From: Ilyonectria destructans
Lineage: Eukaryota; Ascomycota; Sordariomycetes; Hypocreales; Nectriaceae
NCBI GenBank assembly: GCA_020740775.1
Contig: JAHEWK010000011.1
Span: 1,364,001-1,428,000 of the forward strand
Direction: 5' to 3'
Length of the DNA: 64,000 nt
This document shows positions 1 to 11,773 of the stretch, piece after piece; positions within the stretch are counted from its first letter, which is position 1; every line of letters starts with the position of its first letter. Both the position numbers and the translations under genes were made by a program. A model generated the notes under the pieces. That model ran no database searches and was not told the origin of the DNA. It worked only from the letters and a program-made list of their open reading frames with translations.

Positions 1-1616
1 CCCAGAGGAACCCCGCCAGCGCAACTGACTAACATTGAATCTCATAGATTTGCAACATTGGCGACAAGGACGTCGGTCAACTGACGCCTAAGAAACTGGC
101 CGCCTTTTACAAAGCTGTTGGCGGTGACTATGATTGTGCGTAGAGTCCAAGCCGACAACTTATACGACGCGCGCATTGCTAATCTGCCGTAGCCCTCTTC
201 GTCGATATGCCCCACGAATCCATCTCCTACATCTGGCAGGTCACCGGCTGCCAGCACACCCTTCAGCCCACCGCAGACGACTTCGCCCGGCCTTCCATCC
301 CGGCGCTCACACCGAGAGGCTTCTCGCGATGGGAGTCGCTGGAGATCTTGCTTGGTCCGGAGGAGCATGTCCCGTTCCTTCAATACGCCGTTAAGAACTG
401 GCATCTGAAGCACCCGGAAACTGGACAGGACTTCCCGCCCGACCTTCCCAAGACCGTCTTTCCCACCGGGGCAGACGAAGAGGTCGATCGCTGGCACAAG
501 TCGTGCGCCGACAAGCTGAGAAAAGAGGCTTCCAAGGAGCGAGAAGCCCCCGGCGCTGCACCCGAGCCGGATCACCCCGAACCAAAGTTTGCCTATGTGC
601 GGAAGTCGTTCCAGACACCGTTCCAAGCTCGACAGCGGCCCGTTGACCCCACCTACTTTGAACGGCCCGTCGCGTATAACCATGTCCCCGGTCGACACGG
701 TGGACGAATGCCGACCCGCGCATCTCCTGAAAGATATCAACAGGACAGAAACGCCGAGGAGCAGGCCAGGCGGAGGAGCTTCTCTGACTACAAGATGCCA
801 CCTCAACCCGAACCCGCAACCCACTCCCACGGATCGCCGTATCTTGATCCCAACACCAACGCCAAGCGGCCTGAACCGACCCGTCGACATAGCCAGCCAA
901 GACATATCTCTTCCGACTCGTCCGACGAAGATCCCACCCCGCCCCGGACAAAGCGAAGACATGATGCCAGCCCGCCATGCGCTCCGCAACCCCAAACATC
1001 TAAGCCACCGCAAACGTACCGCCATCATCCCGATATCAGAACCGAAGAGGCGCCTCGGCGACGAGCAGGGACTAACCCCAGCTTAAGGGAGAAGTTGACG
1101 GAGAAGGTATCCAACATCCTTCCCAACGGAATTGTGCCAGACAGGCCACGCACCACTTCTCGACCAACCTCGTACAACGAATCGTCCCGAACGCGCCGAG
1201 GTCGTGACCTCCCGCCCTCTCGTCTCAACCGAAGCTACTCCGACCTGGACTCGGACAACTCGTCAGATCCTGAGATTAGTGCAGCCGACTACCAACGGAG
1301 GCAGAGGGCGCGAGATGACCGAGAAAGTCGGGAACGAGATCGTCTCCGTGAGAGGGACAGAGGTCGACCAAGAGACTTTGATCGGGAGCGTGACGAGGAG
1401 CGGCGGGAGCGGTACATGCGCCGACCGGACATGGAGCGACGGACGAGTAGCCACGCTGACATGGATCGGCGACGTGACCACCCATCGTTTGACCCGCGTA
1501 ACCGGGAACAAGAGAGAAAGAGATGGGACAGACGATCGCCGCCCAACAACGAGAGAGGGACAAGCCCGATGACCGGAGTATCAGGGAGACGGTACCCCGA
1601 GCCGGCCTACACCTAG
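1..1616 (+). CDS. DUF7514-type fungal protein, 5' end outside window
   Basis: Two exons are visible. The first runs 48-135, preceded by an acceptor ending CTCATAG at 47 with a CTAAC branch site at 28-32. An intron follows at 136-192, then a last exon at 193-1616 ending in TAG. The join is in phase 1 and reads GDYDSLFVDMPHES. The N-terminal ~120 visible residues (LTPKKLAAFY, CQHTLQP, RPSIPALTPRGFSRWESLEI) match what I know of the fungal DUF7514 domain, whose function is unknown. The rest, from about nt 560, is a low-complexity tail rich in Arg, Asp, Pro and Ser, with RE/RD/RER repeats near nt 1290-1560. It is probably disordered and could bind nucleic acid or other proteins, but that is inference. 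The start codon and upstream exons lie before the window. Domain assignment is from memory of the family, not a search. Confidence 0.72.
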
Positions 1617-3116
1617 AGACTGAAAGCTGGGACGGTTAATCGGACAATCAAGCCCTCTACTATTCGCACGCATGACAGGCCAGCACATTTTGATTCATTG
1701 TGGAGAATACCGGATGCAAGAGCAGTTTATCGAAAGAGGAGGGAGGAGAAGAGAGGGAGAGGGAGAGATATGAGAACGTTCAGTCACCATCACTGGACAG
1801 AGAACGTATGATGTGGACAAAGCGAGAAGTCACCACCACGCAACAGTCGGTCTTTCAAAGCAATGCAGGCAATTGGCACGAGACCGAATTGGATAGTCGA
1901 AGGGTGAGCAAATGATTGGGCGTTTAATGGAGATCTTCAACAAGCAGGCATGCGACAAGAGGGTGAATTGTTGAGTCGAGAGACGGATCTGGGCATGGAC
2001 ATAGGACACGGCGCCTGGTAATTTTATTCTGGAAGAGGAAAGGTGGCAGAGCGATGAATGAATACACGAGAACTTGTGATAAGGCCTGATTTTTTTTAAT
2101 ATGGTGTCTCCTTTTGCTTCTTCTTATGTTGTTAAATGAGTGAAATGGTGGATCAAGCCCAGCATGTCGGATATCTGAGTTGCAAGGCTCGCCCAAACAC
2201 CGATGAGTCAATAAATGACCAGTAGCTACGATATAATATTTCATGACGATATTATACATCGGGCTAGACGTAGTTCATTTGCCATGCAACTAGAATGCAA
2301 AGCCAAACGACTAAGTGGGCTCATTACACAACAAAACATTCTCAACCCCGGAATGACAAGGTCAATAGCCGCACGCCGTTTTTCGGTCTTCGGCTTACTA
2401 CGTACACCCGGCTCGTCGCCCCCGCGCAGCTGTGGTACCTACTGTCGAGCTCTGTTGACCCCCAAAGCTCCAGGTCGCTTGAGGGAGCGTCTGGAGCTTG
2501 GTCTCCGTCGACGGACAGGTTCCGGGCTGGCCGCAGCCAACGAGAAAGGCCGCATTGCCATCAGGGTCCAGTTGGACGACGGGCCGAGACCTCTTGGAGG
2601 GGGAGCTACGCCCCGGCCCACCGCGCCGTAGCCTTGAGCTGTTTCTGATGTGTCTAATGTTGAGAGCTCTCTCACCACCAACAAAGGGACGATCGAAACT
2701 GGGGACTTGGGGCCATGGTTCGATCGCTCTCAACACGGCAGAGCATGCAGTGAGCACTTGCGTCTGTCGGCTTTGGTCGGATTTAAGAGGGTTAAGCAAC
2801 TTGGACTCATCGCTTCCTTGATGGAGGTTTCCCCCAGCCGAGGTTGGCGGCCCTCGATCTGCGCAGCCACGCAGCCACGATATTTGGGGTTGCGACGGGT
2901 TGCAGTAGCAGCACAAGGCGGCTCTACGGGACTTACCCGAAGGTTTGTTGGCAGCCCTCCGCAACGCGCCGCCTGTGCTAGTGATTGCCGAGCGGGGGAC
3001 TGATGGTGTTGCGCTGAATTCACTTCCTCATTGACCTTGCTACCTTCACTCACTTGAGCAAGTTACCCATTGCTTCTCTCTCTCACTCATTTTGCACACA
3101 CGCCGCATATTACGAC
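1617..3116. other. intergenic, 1.5 kb, no supported gene
   Basis: This holds the 3' flank of the DUF7514-type gene and the upstream region of BIO2. Open frames exist on both strands around 2215-3053 but are compositionally poor, overlap one another and show no intron-joined conserved motif. A purine-rich tract (GAGGAGGGAGGAG-like) lies at about 1736-1770. Confidence 0.6.
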
Positions 3117-4566
3117 ATGAAGGTCGCCACCCCGCTCCGTCTGAGCGCCCTGCGTCCTCAGCGCCTCATCAGCAGCCCCTCGAGCGTGCTGCTCCGACGA
3201 CAGGCTCAGCCCGCCGTCGCTGGATGGCATGGACGTGTGCGTGCCATGTCGACCGTCGTCGACTATGCTGGACGGCCCTCCCAGCCGCCGCCGCCGCCGA
3301 CCGGGACACATGAGACTGTCGAGAAGCAGCGGAGTGACAAGGCCCAGCGGATCCTGCGCGATGCCGTCTCGGCGGCTCAACCCCGTCACGACTGGACCAA
3401 GGAGGAGATCGCCGCCATCTACTACCAGCCTCTGATGGAGCTGACGTATCAATCTGTGAGTATTTATCCTGTTTTTCCCATTGCAATGACTCCACGTCCG
3501 TGTTTATTCGATGCCAGCCAAGAGCCGGGTTTATTACCACGCTGGACACCGACGCTGGACATTGGGGTTGCCCCAGACATGGCCTGTGTATGCGAATCAG
3601 CGGCGTGATGATTGGCTGACCATCTGTGACCACCCACCCGTACAGAGTACCGTCCACCGTCGCTTTCACAACCCGGCAGAGGTGCAACTCTGCACGCTCA
3701 TGAACATCAAGACGGGTGGATGCACCGAGGATTGCTCGTACTGCGCGCAGTCGACTCGCTACCAGAAGGGCACCGGCCTTGAAGCCAAGCGCGTTGAGAC
3801 GGTTGAGAGTGTGCTCGCGGCGGCCCGCGTGGCCAAGGAGAATGGCAGCACTCGGTTCTGCATGGGCGCCGCGTGGCGGGACATGCGGGGCCGCAAGAAC
3901 AGCCTCAAGAACATCAAGGACATGGTTCAGGGCGTCAAGGGTATGGGTATGGAGGTATGCGTGACGCTGGGCATGATCGACGCCGAGCAGGCCAAGGAGC
4001 TCAAGGCGGCCGGCCTCACGGCGTACAACCACAACGTCGACACTAGCCGCGAGTTCTACCCATCCGTCATCTCGACTCGCACGTACGACGAGCGACTGCA
4101 GACGCTGAGCCACGTCCGCGACGCGGGCATCAACGTGTGCTCGGGCGGCATCCTGGGTCTGGGCGAGACCTCCGAGGACCGCGTCGGCCTTCTGCACACC
4201 GTGTCGACCCTGCCGAGCCACCCGGAGAGCTTCCCCGTGAACGCCCTGGTGCCGATCAAGGGCACGCCGCTGGGCGACCGGCCGGCGGTGGAGTTCACGA
4301 GCATGCTGCGGACCATTGCGACGGCGCGTATCGTGATGCCGGCCACCATCATCCGAATCGCGGCGGGGCGCAAGACCATGTCGGAGGAGAAGCAGGCCAT
4401 GTGCTTCATGGCCGGTGCCAACGCCATCTTCACGGGTGAGAAGATGTTGACGACCGAGTGCAACGGCTGGGACGAGGACGCGGCCATGTTTGGACGGTGG
4501 GGATTGGGTCCGATGAAGAGCTTTAACAAGTCGCCGCAGCCGGCTCCGGAGGTGAGGGTTCTCTAG
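3117..4566 (+). CDS. BIO2: biotin synthase (radical SAM), mitochondrial
   Basis: The enzyme inserts sulfur into dethiobiotin to make biotin, the last step of the pathway, in mitochondria. Exon 1 is 3117-3455, a 190-nt intron spans 3456-3645 (branch GGCTGAC near 3614), and exon 2 is 3646-4566, joined in phase 0. This gives 419 aa, somewhat longer than bacterial BioB because of the N-terminal extension. The radical-SAM cluster motif CTEDCSYC puts the three ligand cysteines at about residues 139, 143 and 146. The C-terminal signature GRKTMSEEKQAMCFMAGAN, with its cluster-binding Arg region, is intact. The first ~50 residues are Arg/Ser/Ala-rich without acidic residues, as expected of a mitochondrial presequence. 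The start at 3117 was chosen because it begins this presequence; an in-frame upstream ATG at 3054 is possible but adds non-typical residues. No BIO1, BIO3 or BIO4 homologue is nearby. Confidence 0.96.
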
Positions 4567-7222
4567 ACGACTCGGAGACGTGAATCAGAGAACACATAGG
4601 CCCAGGTGGAATCCATGGAGTTTCGAGTGGTTGGTGAATATACAAAATTGGCCTTGAGCAATTTGCTTTTGGGAAACACTTGAGTCCGTTCGCAGTCTAT
4701 TGTCGTACATACCTACATACCTAGTCCTGGCAGGTGTCGACTCCGAAGTGAGGTCCCGTCTCAGAGCGCAATTACTCGATTAGGCTGAGTCCATGACCGG
4801 TTCAGTCACCGGGACCGGTACCATGCCGGTCCACACTCGGCCACGGAGACGCAGGGTAAAAAAAGAAGACAGCCAGGGTCACTGGGCTGGGCCAGGGGTG
4901 TTTGCGCACTGATTGAGTGATTGAGGCGCGGGGTGATGGAGGAAGGGATTGGATGAGGGGGGATGGATGGGGAGACGTGGAGGGGATGACATATGACCAA
5001 GAGCGCCAGGTCAGGCCAGGGGATTCGAGACGACACGAGAGGAACAGCAGCTCGTGACCTGGCGAAGGAAAGAAAAAAGACAAGGTGATTGACTTTCTGC
5101 CGTGTGGTTTCAAAGAGATTTGTAAGTGAGCGAGTGGGATATTAGGAACGGACGGCTGCTGACTCGTGAGCGGACTCCGGCAGAGTGACCCATGACGATG
5201 GACGGAAGACGGAGACTGTCCCTGCCCCGGAGGCGACCGAGATCAAGGTACGAAGAAGTCTAAGAGAGGGAAAATAAACCGCCCACATGCAGTACATCAG
5301 GATGTGTATCTTGCCAACACGGAGAGATTCCTCGGAACGGCAGAGACATGCTCGGTTCTGGGAGCTGACGAGAAGGCTCGGTCGGGTATCGGACGTCTAT
5401 AGACACAAGACGTGTAACCGCTTGAGACGGCCAGCCATTCATTCCGACAGCGTGTGAAGGGAGGGTTCGTTGTACAGCGCACTATAGCGTGAATGGCTGG
5501 GGGCCCGGACTCGAACGGACAGGGCCACGACGGGATACGCAACCCACCTGAGGCATTGCTACTGATGCTCCGTTGACGGCGATCCTCTCCGGGCTGGAAA
5601 GGAAATGCTCGGGAGTGGCCAGGGTCTTTTCGACTTGGCTTGGTTGGTGGGGGAGGTGTACGCATAGTGAGTGATCTAGTCCCCACAGCCATCCCACGTT
5701 TCCCTCACAAAGGTCAACAGAACAACACTGACAACACTGTCCACTCGACACAAGACCCGTCGTCTTCCTCCACTAGATGCCTTCACGTTTCCTGCGTGCT
5801 GGGCCCCGCCGCCAGAGGGGTCATGGCCGTCATGGCCATCGCCTGTCGCCTGCGCTGCTCGCCTTCCAGCGGATGTTTTGCGCCCGTCCCACCCCCCTGG
5901 AGGCGCGCGGGCCTGCCGCAGCTGCGAGAACCGGGGAGCCTATGAGAGGCGGCCATGAACGGGATGCGCACGAAGACTGTGTAAGCAGACGCCGGGATAT
6001 TATTGTTGCCCATCCTGGTTCGCTGCCTCTGGGTGCCTTGGGTGCCTGGGATTGGACAAAGGCCTGACTGGGTTGGCTCCTGGGCCTTGTTTACGCTGAT
6101 CATTGGCAGTTGGCGCAGCTGGTGGCATCTTGCGGTGGTATTGGATCCAACGCAAGGGCTAGAGTGAGTACAGTAGTACTGCGTACCTAACCCAGGTACC
6201 GCGAGACCCAAATACCCAAATACATACTTCGATGGATGCCACGATGGATACTACGATGGATACCTAGTACCCAGATAGATAGATACCCTGGTAAAGGTGA
6301 GTGCACCAAGCACAGCTGTCGGCAAGCACCGTCTCTTGGCTGTCTGCGACTCGCATCGACCGTACGGTTTGCAGTGGATGTCTCTGGGCTACGGGGCATT
6401 TTTTCTTTCTTTTCCTATCCTCGCCCCTCCTTCCTTCGCCCTGGTTCCCGCTGCCGCCTGACCTTGTAGGTCACATACCTAGGTCGTAACCTGTACCTGA
6501 CCCGTGGACCTTTTTCTCGCTCGTACGGTGTACCGCGCCCACCCCCAAACCCAACCCAACCAACATTTTTCTCCCTCTTCCTCTTCACAAACACACAACA
6601 CAAAACACAGAACATCACGAAACAACATCCAGTCCCTCGTCCTGGCCCTCTCCTCGTGACTGCCTCGAGCGTTGCGTGTGCGTGTTTCTCTCCTCAAGGG
6701 AAGCCGCCACCAGGCCTCCCGGCTCTGTGGACCTGATTCCAGTGACTCGTTGACCGTCACTGCTCACACCCTCTCACCCGTCATCACACCCCCGCCGAGA
6801 ACGCCCGACCACCAAGACAACCTAATCAAAAAGGCCGCCTTCCGCCTTGCTGCCGCTCGCTCGCTCGCTGGTCTCCTGGTCGGTTGCCCGCCCTCGTTCT
6901 TAACTTGACACTCTGTCCCTCTCCCTCGATTGCAACTGCGACCGCGACTACGCCCGTGATTGAGACCGTCTTCGCCTCGTCAAGTCAACTGCGGTGAACG
7001 GCTATCTCGGGTCCTGTCCCTCCTTCACCTTGTCTCGAGCCGCCTTCGCCCCGATTACGTGACCGACCTGCTTTCTTCCGGCAGCTTCTTTCACCGTTGA
7101 CCCCAGGCCGTTCTTCTTCCGCCTTGGCAACTCGACTTCGCGCTTCCTTTAAGTCTAGGCTGCACACTCACCGATTCTCTAACATCCTCCGGATTTTTGG
7201 GTCCCCCAGCAACACCGCCAAG
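4567..7222. other. long intergenic region, 2.65 kb
   Basis: No gene is supported. It starts with the BIO2 3' flank. The stretch 4900-4990 is rich in GGATGG/GGGGAT. Around 6225-6295 there are short imprecise repeats of GATGGATAC and AGATAGATAG. From about 6480 to 7222 the plus strand becomes pyrimidine-rich (CCCTC, TCTCTC, CTCGCTCGCTCG), typical of a long fungal promoter plus 5' leader for the gene starting at 7223. Confidence 0.55.
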
Positions 7223-8098
7223 ATGAAGGGCCACCCCGTCGACCAGATCGTGTACGAGTACATGTTCCCTCGAGCTAAGAGCAACGACCCTCAAAACTTC
7301 CACGCCCTTCTTCAGCGCAACCTCATTCCTGAGGTCCGCCAGGAAACTCACGCTTTCTACGGTCACCTCGAGACCCACGAGGCCAAATACCCTGGCCTCG
7401 ACTACACCCATCGCACCCACCGCATTCGCCTCGCTCGTTGGCCGTGGCATCGTCGCCTCTTCCGCGCCTTCGACGGCCTCCGCCTCACCGATGCCGAAAT
7501 CGCTGGCCTGACTAAATGGGAGGGCACCAAATGGGCCAAGGAGAAATTCGAGAGGGAGCAGGGAATCATCATCCGCGACACCACCGCCGACGGCTTCCCC
7601 GACTGGACTGAGATTGAGGACCGCCCTCGCGGAGTTGAGAGCCACCCCGTTAGCGCTGGCTATGTTGGGCTCGACGACCTCGACGACGGCGAGATGGACG
7701 TTGAGAGCGAGCCTGAGATCGACAGCGTTGGCGTTGAGCTCAACGAGCGCCTCCGGGCGCAAGCCGCTCGCAGGGAGGCCGGCGACAGCACGGCTGTACT
7801 TGACGAGGAATGGGAGCAGTGGCTCAAGAACGCCATTGAGAACGGTGAGCTCTTCCGCCGCGGCGTCGATCCCGACCTTAGTCCCGAACTGCTCCCTACG
7901 AGCATCCTCAGTGCCGCCCAGGCGGGCCAGTGGAGCGAGGTTCCCGATTTCCTCCAACCCATGCTCCGGTACACCTTTCGAGAGGGGGTAGAGAACCGTT
8001 CCGGCAACAGTACCCCCCAGCAGGTTCACCCGCTGGCCGAGCCGCCAATCCCTTCGTCTTCGAGCACATCCAGCGGGCTTCTCCGCCACCTTATCAAC

Positions 8099-8130
<32 letters not shown>

Positions 8131-8296
8131 GCAACAACAGCTGGCGCAACAACAGCTGGCGCAACGGCAAGGAGCAGCGCTGCAGCAGCAGCAGCAACAG
8201 CGGCAAGAACAGCTGCGGCAAGAACAGTTGCGGCAACCACAGCTGGGGCAACGGCAGCGAGAAGTGCTGCTGCAGCAGCAGCAACAGTATCAACAG

Positions 8297-8328
<32 letters not shown>

Positions 8329-8500
8329 ACAACAGCTGGCGCAACAACAGCTGGCGCAACAACAGCTGGTGGAACGGCAGCGAGAAGCGCTGCAGCAGCA
8401 GCAGCAGCAGCGCCGAGTCCGCGTCCCCTGGCCCCGCCGCACTTACTCGGACCTCCGCCTCCCGGTCGGAGATTCAGGACCTGGTCATCGCGCTGCCTGA
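7223..8500 (+). CDS. conserved glutamine-rich protein, C-terminal frame uncertain
   Basis: I do not recognise this family. The start at 7223 has a good context (GCCAAGATG). An in-frame ATG at 7097 would add 42 residues of leader-like sequence. The first ~250 residues look well folded and conserved, with the motifs YEYMFPRAKSND, DYTHRTHRIRLARWPWHRR and KWEGTKWAKEKFEREQG. They are followed by an acidic Glu/Asp-rich stretch. From nt 8098 the same frame reads a long poly-Gln region encoded by mixed CAG/CAA, interrupted by LAQQQLAQ units. It ends with an arginine-rich tail and a stop at 8500 (425 aa). The tail is suspect. Another frame, open from 7992 to 8537, ends SRSEIQDLVIALPEGLEAD followed by VFTFDK-stop, which looks far more like a genuine C-terminus. 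The third frame carries NPFVFEHIQRASPPPYQ at about 8050-8100. One or two small indels near a C6 run (8013-8018) or in the repeat, or an unrecognised intron, could explain this. The call of a real gene is firm; the C-terminal half is not. Confidence 0.75.
8098..8412 (+). repeat. CAG/CAA trinucleotide-repeat tract
   Basis: About 315 bp of mixed CAG and CAA triplets, with recurring CTGGCGCAACAACAG units at roughly 8140-8165 and 8335-8370. In the frame of the upstream coding region it encodes poly-Gln; the other two plus frames read Ser/Asn and Ala/Thr, and the minus strand reads Leu- or Ala-rich shadows. Such tracts are prone to length change and assembly error. Confidence 0.9.
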
Positions 8501-9519
8501 GGGCCTTGAAGCTGACGTTTTTACCTTCGACAAGTAATGAGACCAAGAAAGCATGAAAAGAAGAGACCATTGCCCTTGTTAAAAATTTATACCCGTCACT
8601 CCACCTTTTCTTTTCCCTTCACGGCACACCATCTTTGCGACACGACGCATCGCTAGACTGGTCAGCCTCCCTTCAGTCACAGCACCGGAGCACACACGCA
8701 ACCACACCAGCACTCGCACATGCACACACAACACATAGACTCCCATACGGCCCACTGATTCCCGTCCTCGCTACTCGCCCTGTCTCAATGCAAGCATTGG
8801 TGGGGCCTCGGGTGGCGCGGCATCCCTTTTCATATCTGCTTCTCCCTTTCCAGAATGGACGACGGTGTTTGGGCGACTTTGGGTTAGGAATCGGGGCATA
8901 TTGGGTTGATTTTTATTCTTAAGGGTGAACTAGGGCTACCAGCGACACGCCTCGAGGCATAGGACTGGAATTGCCCATCCCCGGCCGCTGGATTTCCCGG
9001 CTAGAGGAATTCGCAGAAAAGCGTTGTGCTTCTTTTGTGTTATCTCCCTGCCTTTATGTGCTGGGCACTTTTATGTATTGGCATGAGATAGATAGCCGAC
9101 AAACAGGAGCCTGTATGGTGAAACCGTATCTTTGGCTTTTGTCATCAAGCGACACCAGATTGATTGCACACCCTGATCGTGAAACATGCATGCCATGCGA
9201 TTTGAGAAACTTTTATAATTTGTTGAGGCAATCTTTATACTACCTGCAGATCGCATGTCATCGTCACTCGCTGCCCGTGCAAGCCCCTTGACTTGTGTCC
9301 AGACCGTTCCCCCTCATAATGCTATTCCAGCAGTGGATGATGTACAAAAAAACCCAAAGAGCAAAAGACCCGTCGAAAGAGCCAAAACGCCACGCTTCAA
9401 ACCATCCCCCACACTCACTACCAGCAAAACAGAAATGCAAAAGCGACCCCTTGAGCACAACGTCTCCTCCATGACGGCTATTCGGGCTGAATTCTCCGCC
9501 TGGAACTCGGCGCGAAGAC
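8501..9519. other. intergenic between convergent genes
   Basis: This is the shared 3' flank of the Gln-rich gene (+) and GCN5 (-). Segment 8690-8740 is CA-rich (ACACACGCAACCACACC). No gene is supported. If the alternative C-terminus of the Gln-rich gene is correct, its coding region extends to 8537. Confidence 0.55.
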
Positions 9520-10844
9520 CTACCTCTCCGGCTCCAGGTGGGACCACTCGGGGACAGCCTTGATCTGCTGCCACATGAACTTCTCCAGCTTGTTGGCCGA
9601 CTTGGCGTATGGGGTGCTCTCGTTGTTGTACTTGCGGCAGTTGTTGAACACAAGACCGGCGTCCCGGATGAAGTCCTCGGGGGTGGCGTACTGGTCAGCC
9701 TCGAGCTTGTTCTCCATGGTGCTGAGATCCATGGGCTCCTTGATGACATCGTAGTAGTCGGCAACATCGTCGCGGTTGACGGGGACCAGGAAGGGCCATG
9801 CTGAGTTGTGGTTCTGCAGGTCGTTGAGCAGGTGGAGGAGCTGATTATAGTTGGGTCCGTGGCGGGGCTGGCGGGCGAGCTCGTCCATGTCTGGGGACCA
9901 GCCCGAGGCGCGGATGGCGGGGATGTCGAGGGGGTTGATCTCTGAGATGCCGTTCTTCCACTCCTTCGGTGGTGAGTGGACGTTGTGGGACTTGGAGTAG
10001 GCGCGGATCTTGGCTTGGACGCACTCCTTCTGCTTGAGCAGCATGCGACCCATCTCGAGGTAGCGGATCCGCGGGAGCATAGAGCACTGCATGATGGTTC
10101 CGCCTTCATAATCCTTGATGTATCCCATCCACACGTTCTTATCGAGAGTGATCTCCTTCGTGAAGCCCTGCTTTTTAAAATAACCGATGGCGTAGTTGTC
10201 GGCGTATGTCAGGAAATGCATCACATCGCTCGTTGCCTTGACGTAGTCCTTGAGATGGGACATGAGATGCGCGCCGTAACCTTTGACTTGCTGGTCAGAA
10301 CTAATGGCGCAGAAGACAATCTCGGCGAAGCGGCGGCCCTTGAAGGGACGGTATGTGATGCCGCCGACGACCTCGAGCGGCTTCTTGACGATGGCTATGG
10401 ACAAGTGGGTACGGTCGTAGACGAGGCGCGCGATGTAATCCTTGGGCATCTTGGGGAGTTGTTTCTGGAAGATGCACTTCAGGCCGGTGAGGATGATGAG
10501 GGACTCGCGATCGTTGTCGTTGTTTACTACACGGAACTCGATTTCGCCGGTGCGCTCTTCGATGACGGCGGGCTGGTGGCGTGTTGTTAGCAAGTCTGCC
10601 TGGCTAGCTCGCTATCGAAAGGCTCGAGGTTTTGTTTACCTTTTCGGGGAAGGGGATGGGCTTCATGGCCAGTTTCTTTTCTGGGGGCTCGACGGATTCA
10701 TCTTGCTTGATGCGCTTGGATGGGGTGGGAGACGAGGGCTCCTCCTCGGCCTTGCGCTTGTTGGCGCCTGGGGGCTAGATGTTAGCTCGGGGTCCGGGTT
10801 TGATCGCGTATGTACGCGGAGGGCAGCCGACCTTCTTCTGACAT
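9520..10844 (-). CDS. GCN5: histone acetyltransferase GCN5 (SAGA/ADA)
   Basis: This is the catalytic subunit of SAGA and ADA, acetylating H3 tails in the nucleus. There are three exons on the minus strand: 10844-10832 (only 13 nt, encoding MSEE plus one base), 10767-10640 and 10572-9520, giving 397 aa. The 67-nt second intron is canonical. The first uses an unusual donor, GTCGGC, with an acceptor CCCCCAG. Residues 5-47 form a basic/acidic tail ([11 protein letters not shown]). The GNAT domain follows, with the general-base glutamate in FAEIVFCAI at about residue 131 and the acetyl-CoA loop QQVKGYG at about 141-147. The C-terminal bromodomain covers about 295-395, with the acetyl-lysine-reading Asn in FNNCRKYN at about 363. 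Length and domain order match fungal GCN5. The gene is divergent from OST5, with 419 bp between the start codons. Confidence 0.97.
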
Positions 10845-11263
10845 GTCCGCGACTGTGTAATTGCCACTTGATCCTGGTGGATGTTGGTGGAAGCGTGGTC
10901 GAGTCTACGCGGGTTGGCGTCTGGGGATGCATCATCGATGGTGGAGAGTCGCCGCGATGGAGATGGCCCGTGCGCTGCTTATGTCATTCCAGGCACCACA
11001 TAAGCCAGACTCCCGCTGAGCTGCCAGGGGAAGGAGCGCGCTAAACCCCATTGGTCTATCGGCCACGATTGCGCATCGTAAGCTCGTGAAGCTCCTCCAG
11101 ACTGTCAACGTTGCAGCTTGAACCTCGCAAGCAAGCAAGCCAATTCCACCAACTCACACCCGCGCCTCCCTCCCTCAAACGCCGCATCACAAACCTCTGA
11201 GCGAATCTCCTCCGACCGAACTCCTCCGTCGCCCACTGCGACATTCCCGTACAAGCCTAGCAC
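10845..11263. promoter_or_regulatory. shared divergent promoter region GCN5/OST5
   Basis: The 419 bp separate the start codons of GCN5 (minus) and OST5 (plus), so both promoters and 5' leaders must lie here or overlap. The plus strand is pyrimidine-rich towards OST5 (CCTCCCTCCCTC near 11165). No TATA box or named factor site stands out. Confidence 0.5.
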
Positions 11264-11613
11264 ATGGATTCCTCGCTGCATGAGGTTTGGCAAGCTGCTG
11301 CTGGCAGTCCATTCTACCCTGCCATCAACAAGGGGAGCCAATTCTGGATCAGCTTCCTGCTGTTGGTGTTGGGCATCTTCTTGACCGGTGCCTTCGCTCT
11401 GAGTATGTTTACGAGACCGTTTCTCGCTCTGGTGTGCCCTGTTTCTGACCATCCCGCAGACCGATCTCTCATCAACGTTCCCGTGCTCGGCATTCCTGCT
11501 TCTCTGGCGATTGCGTATGCCCCCTTGTCGACCATTGCCCTCCCGATTATGGCGCTGACTTTCGCAGGTTCGGAGTGGTATATATGTTCTGTGCTGTCGG
11601 AGTCTACGTCTAA
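11264..11613 (+). CDS. OST5: oligosaccharyltransferase subunit OST5
   Basis: A small membrane subunit of the ER oligosaccharyltransferase that transfers the glycan to Asn in N-glycosylation. Exons are 11264-11402, 11460-11514 and 11568-11613; the introns (57 and 53 nt) have GTATGT/GTATGC donors and CGCAG acceptors. The 79-aa product has two membrane spans, about residues 27-46 (FWISFLLLVLGIFLTGAFAL) and 52-79, joined by the short conserved loop NRSLINVPVLGIP. This is the usual architecture of the Ost5/TMEM258 family. The C-terminus (YMFCAVGVYV) also fits the family. Because the gene is so short and split twice, it is easily missed by automatic gene finding. RAD1 starts 160 bp downstream on the same strand. 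Confidence 0.9.
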
Positions 11614-11773
11614 GATACCCCCTCAAAAGTCCCGTTCCATCGGTTTTCTGTACAATAGTTGGACCAAACAAGAGAAGACGCCACTAAGCATCTGTTGTAT
11701 TTCTGCCAGTTCTTGATATTTTCCCTTCGCGCAACTCTCACCCGTTTTCGATACAGTTCGCACCGTATTGAAG

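Noticed and set aside
2215..3053. Several 70-190-codon frames on both strands upstream of BIO2
   Set aside because: Mutually overlapping, Arg/Ser/Pro-rich, no motif, no splice-joined partner; treated as chance frames in promoter DNA.
3456..3645. snoRNA in the BIO2 intron (GTGATGA box near 3605 followed by CTGA)
   Set aside because: The two boxes are only a few bases apart, too close for a C/D snoRNA, and no terminal stem is visible.
3117..4566. Biotin biosynthesis or secondary-metabolite cluster around BIO2
   Set aside because: No other biotin gene, PKS, NRPS, transporter or cluster regulator is nearby; the acyl-CoA synthetase is 35 kb away with housekeeping genes between.
7091..8570. Long Leu- and Ala-rich minus-strand frames over the Gln-rich gene
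   Set aside because: They are complements of the CAG/CAA repeat and of the strongly coding plus strand; no independent motif.
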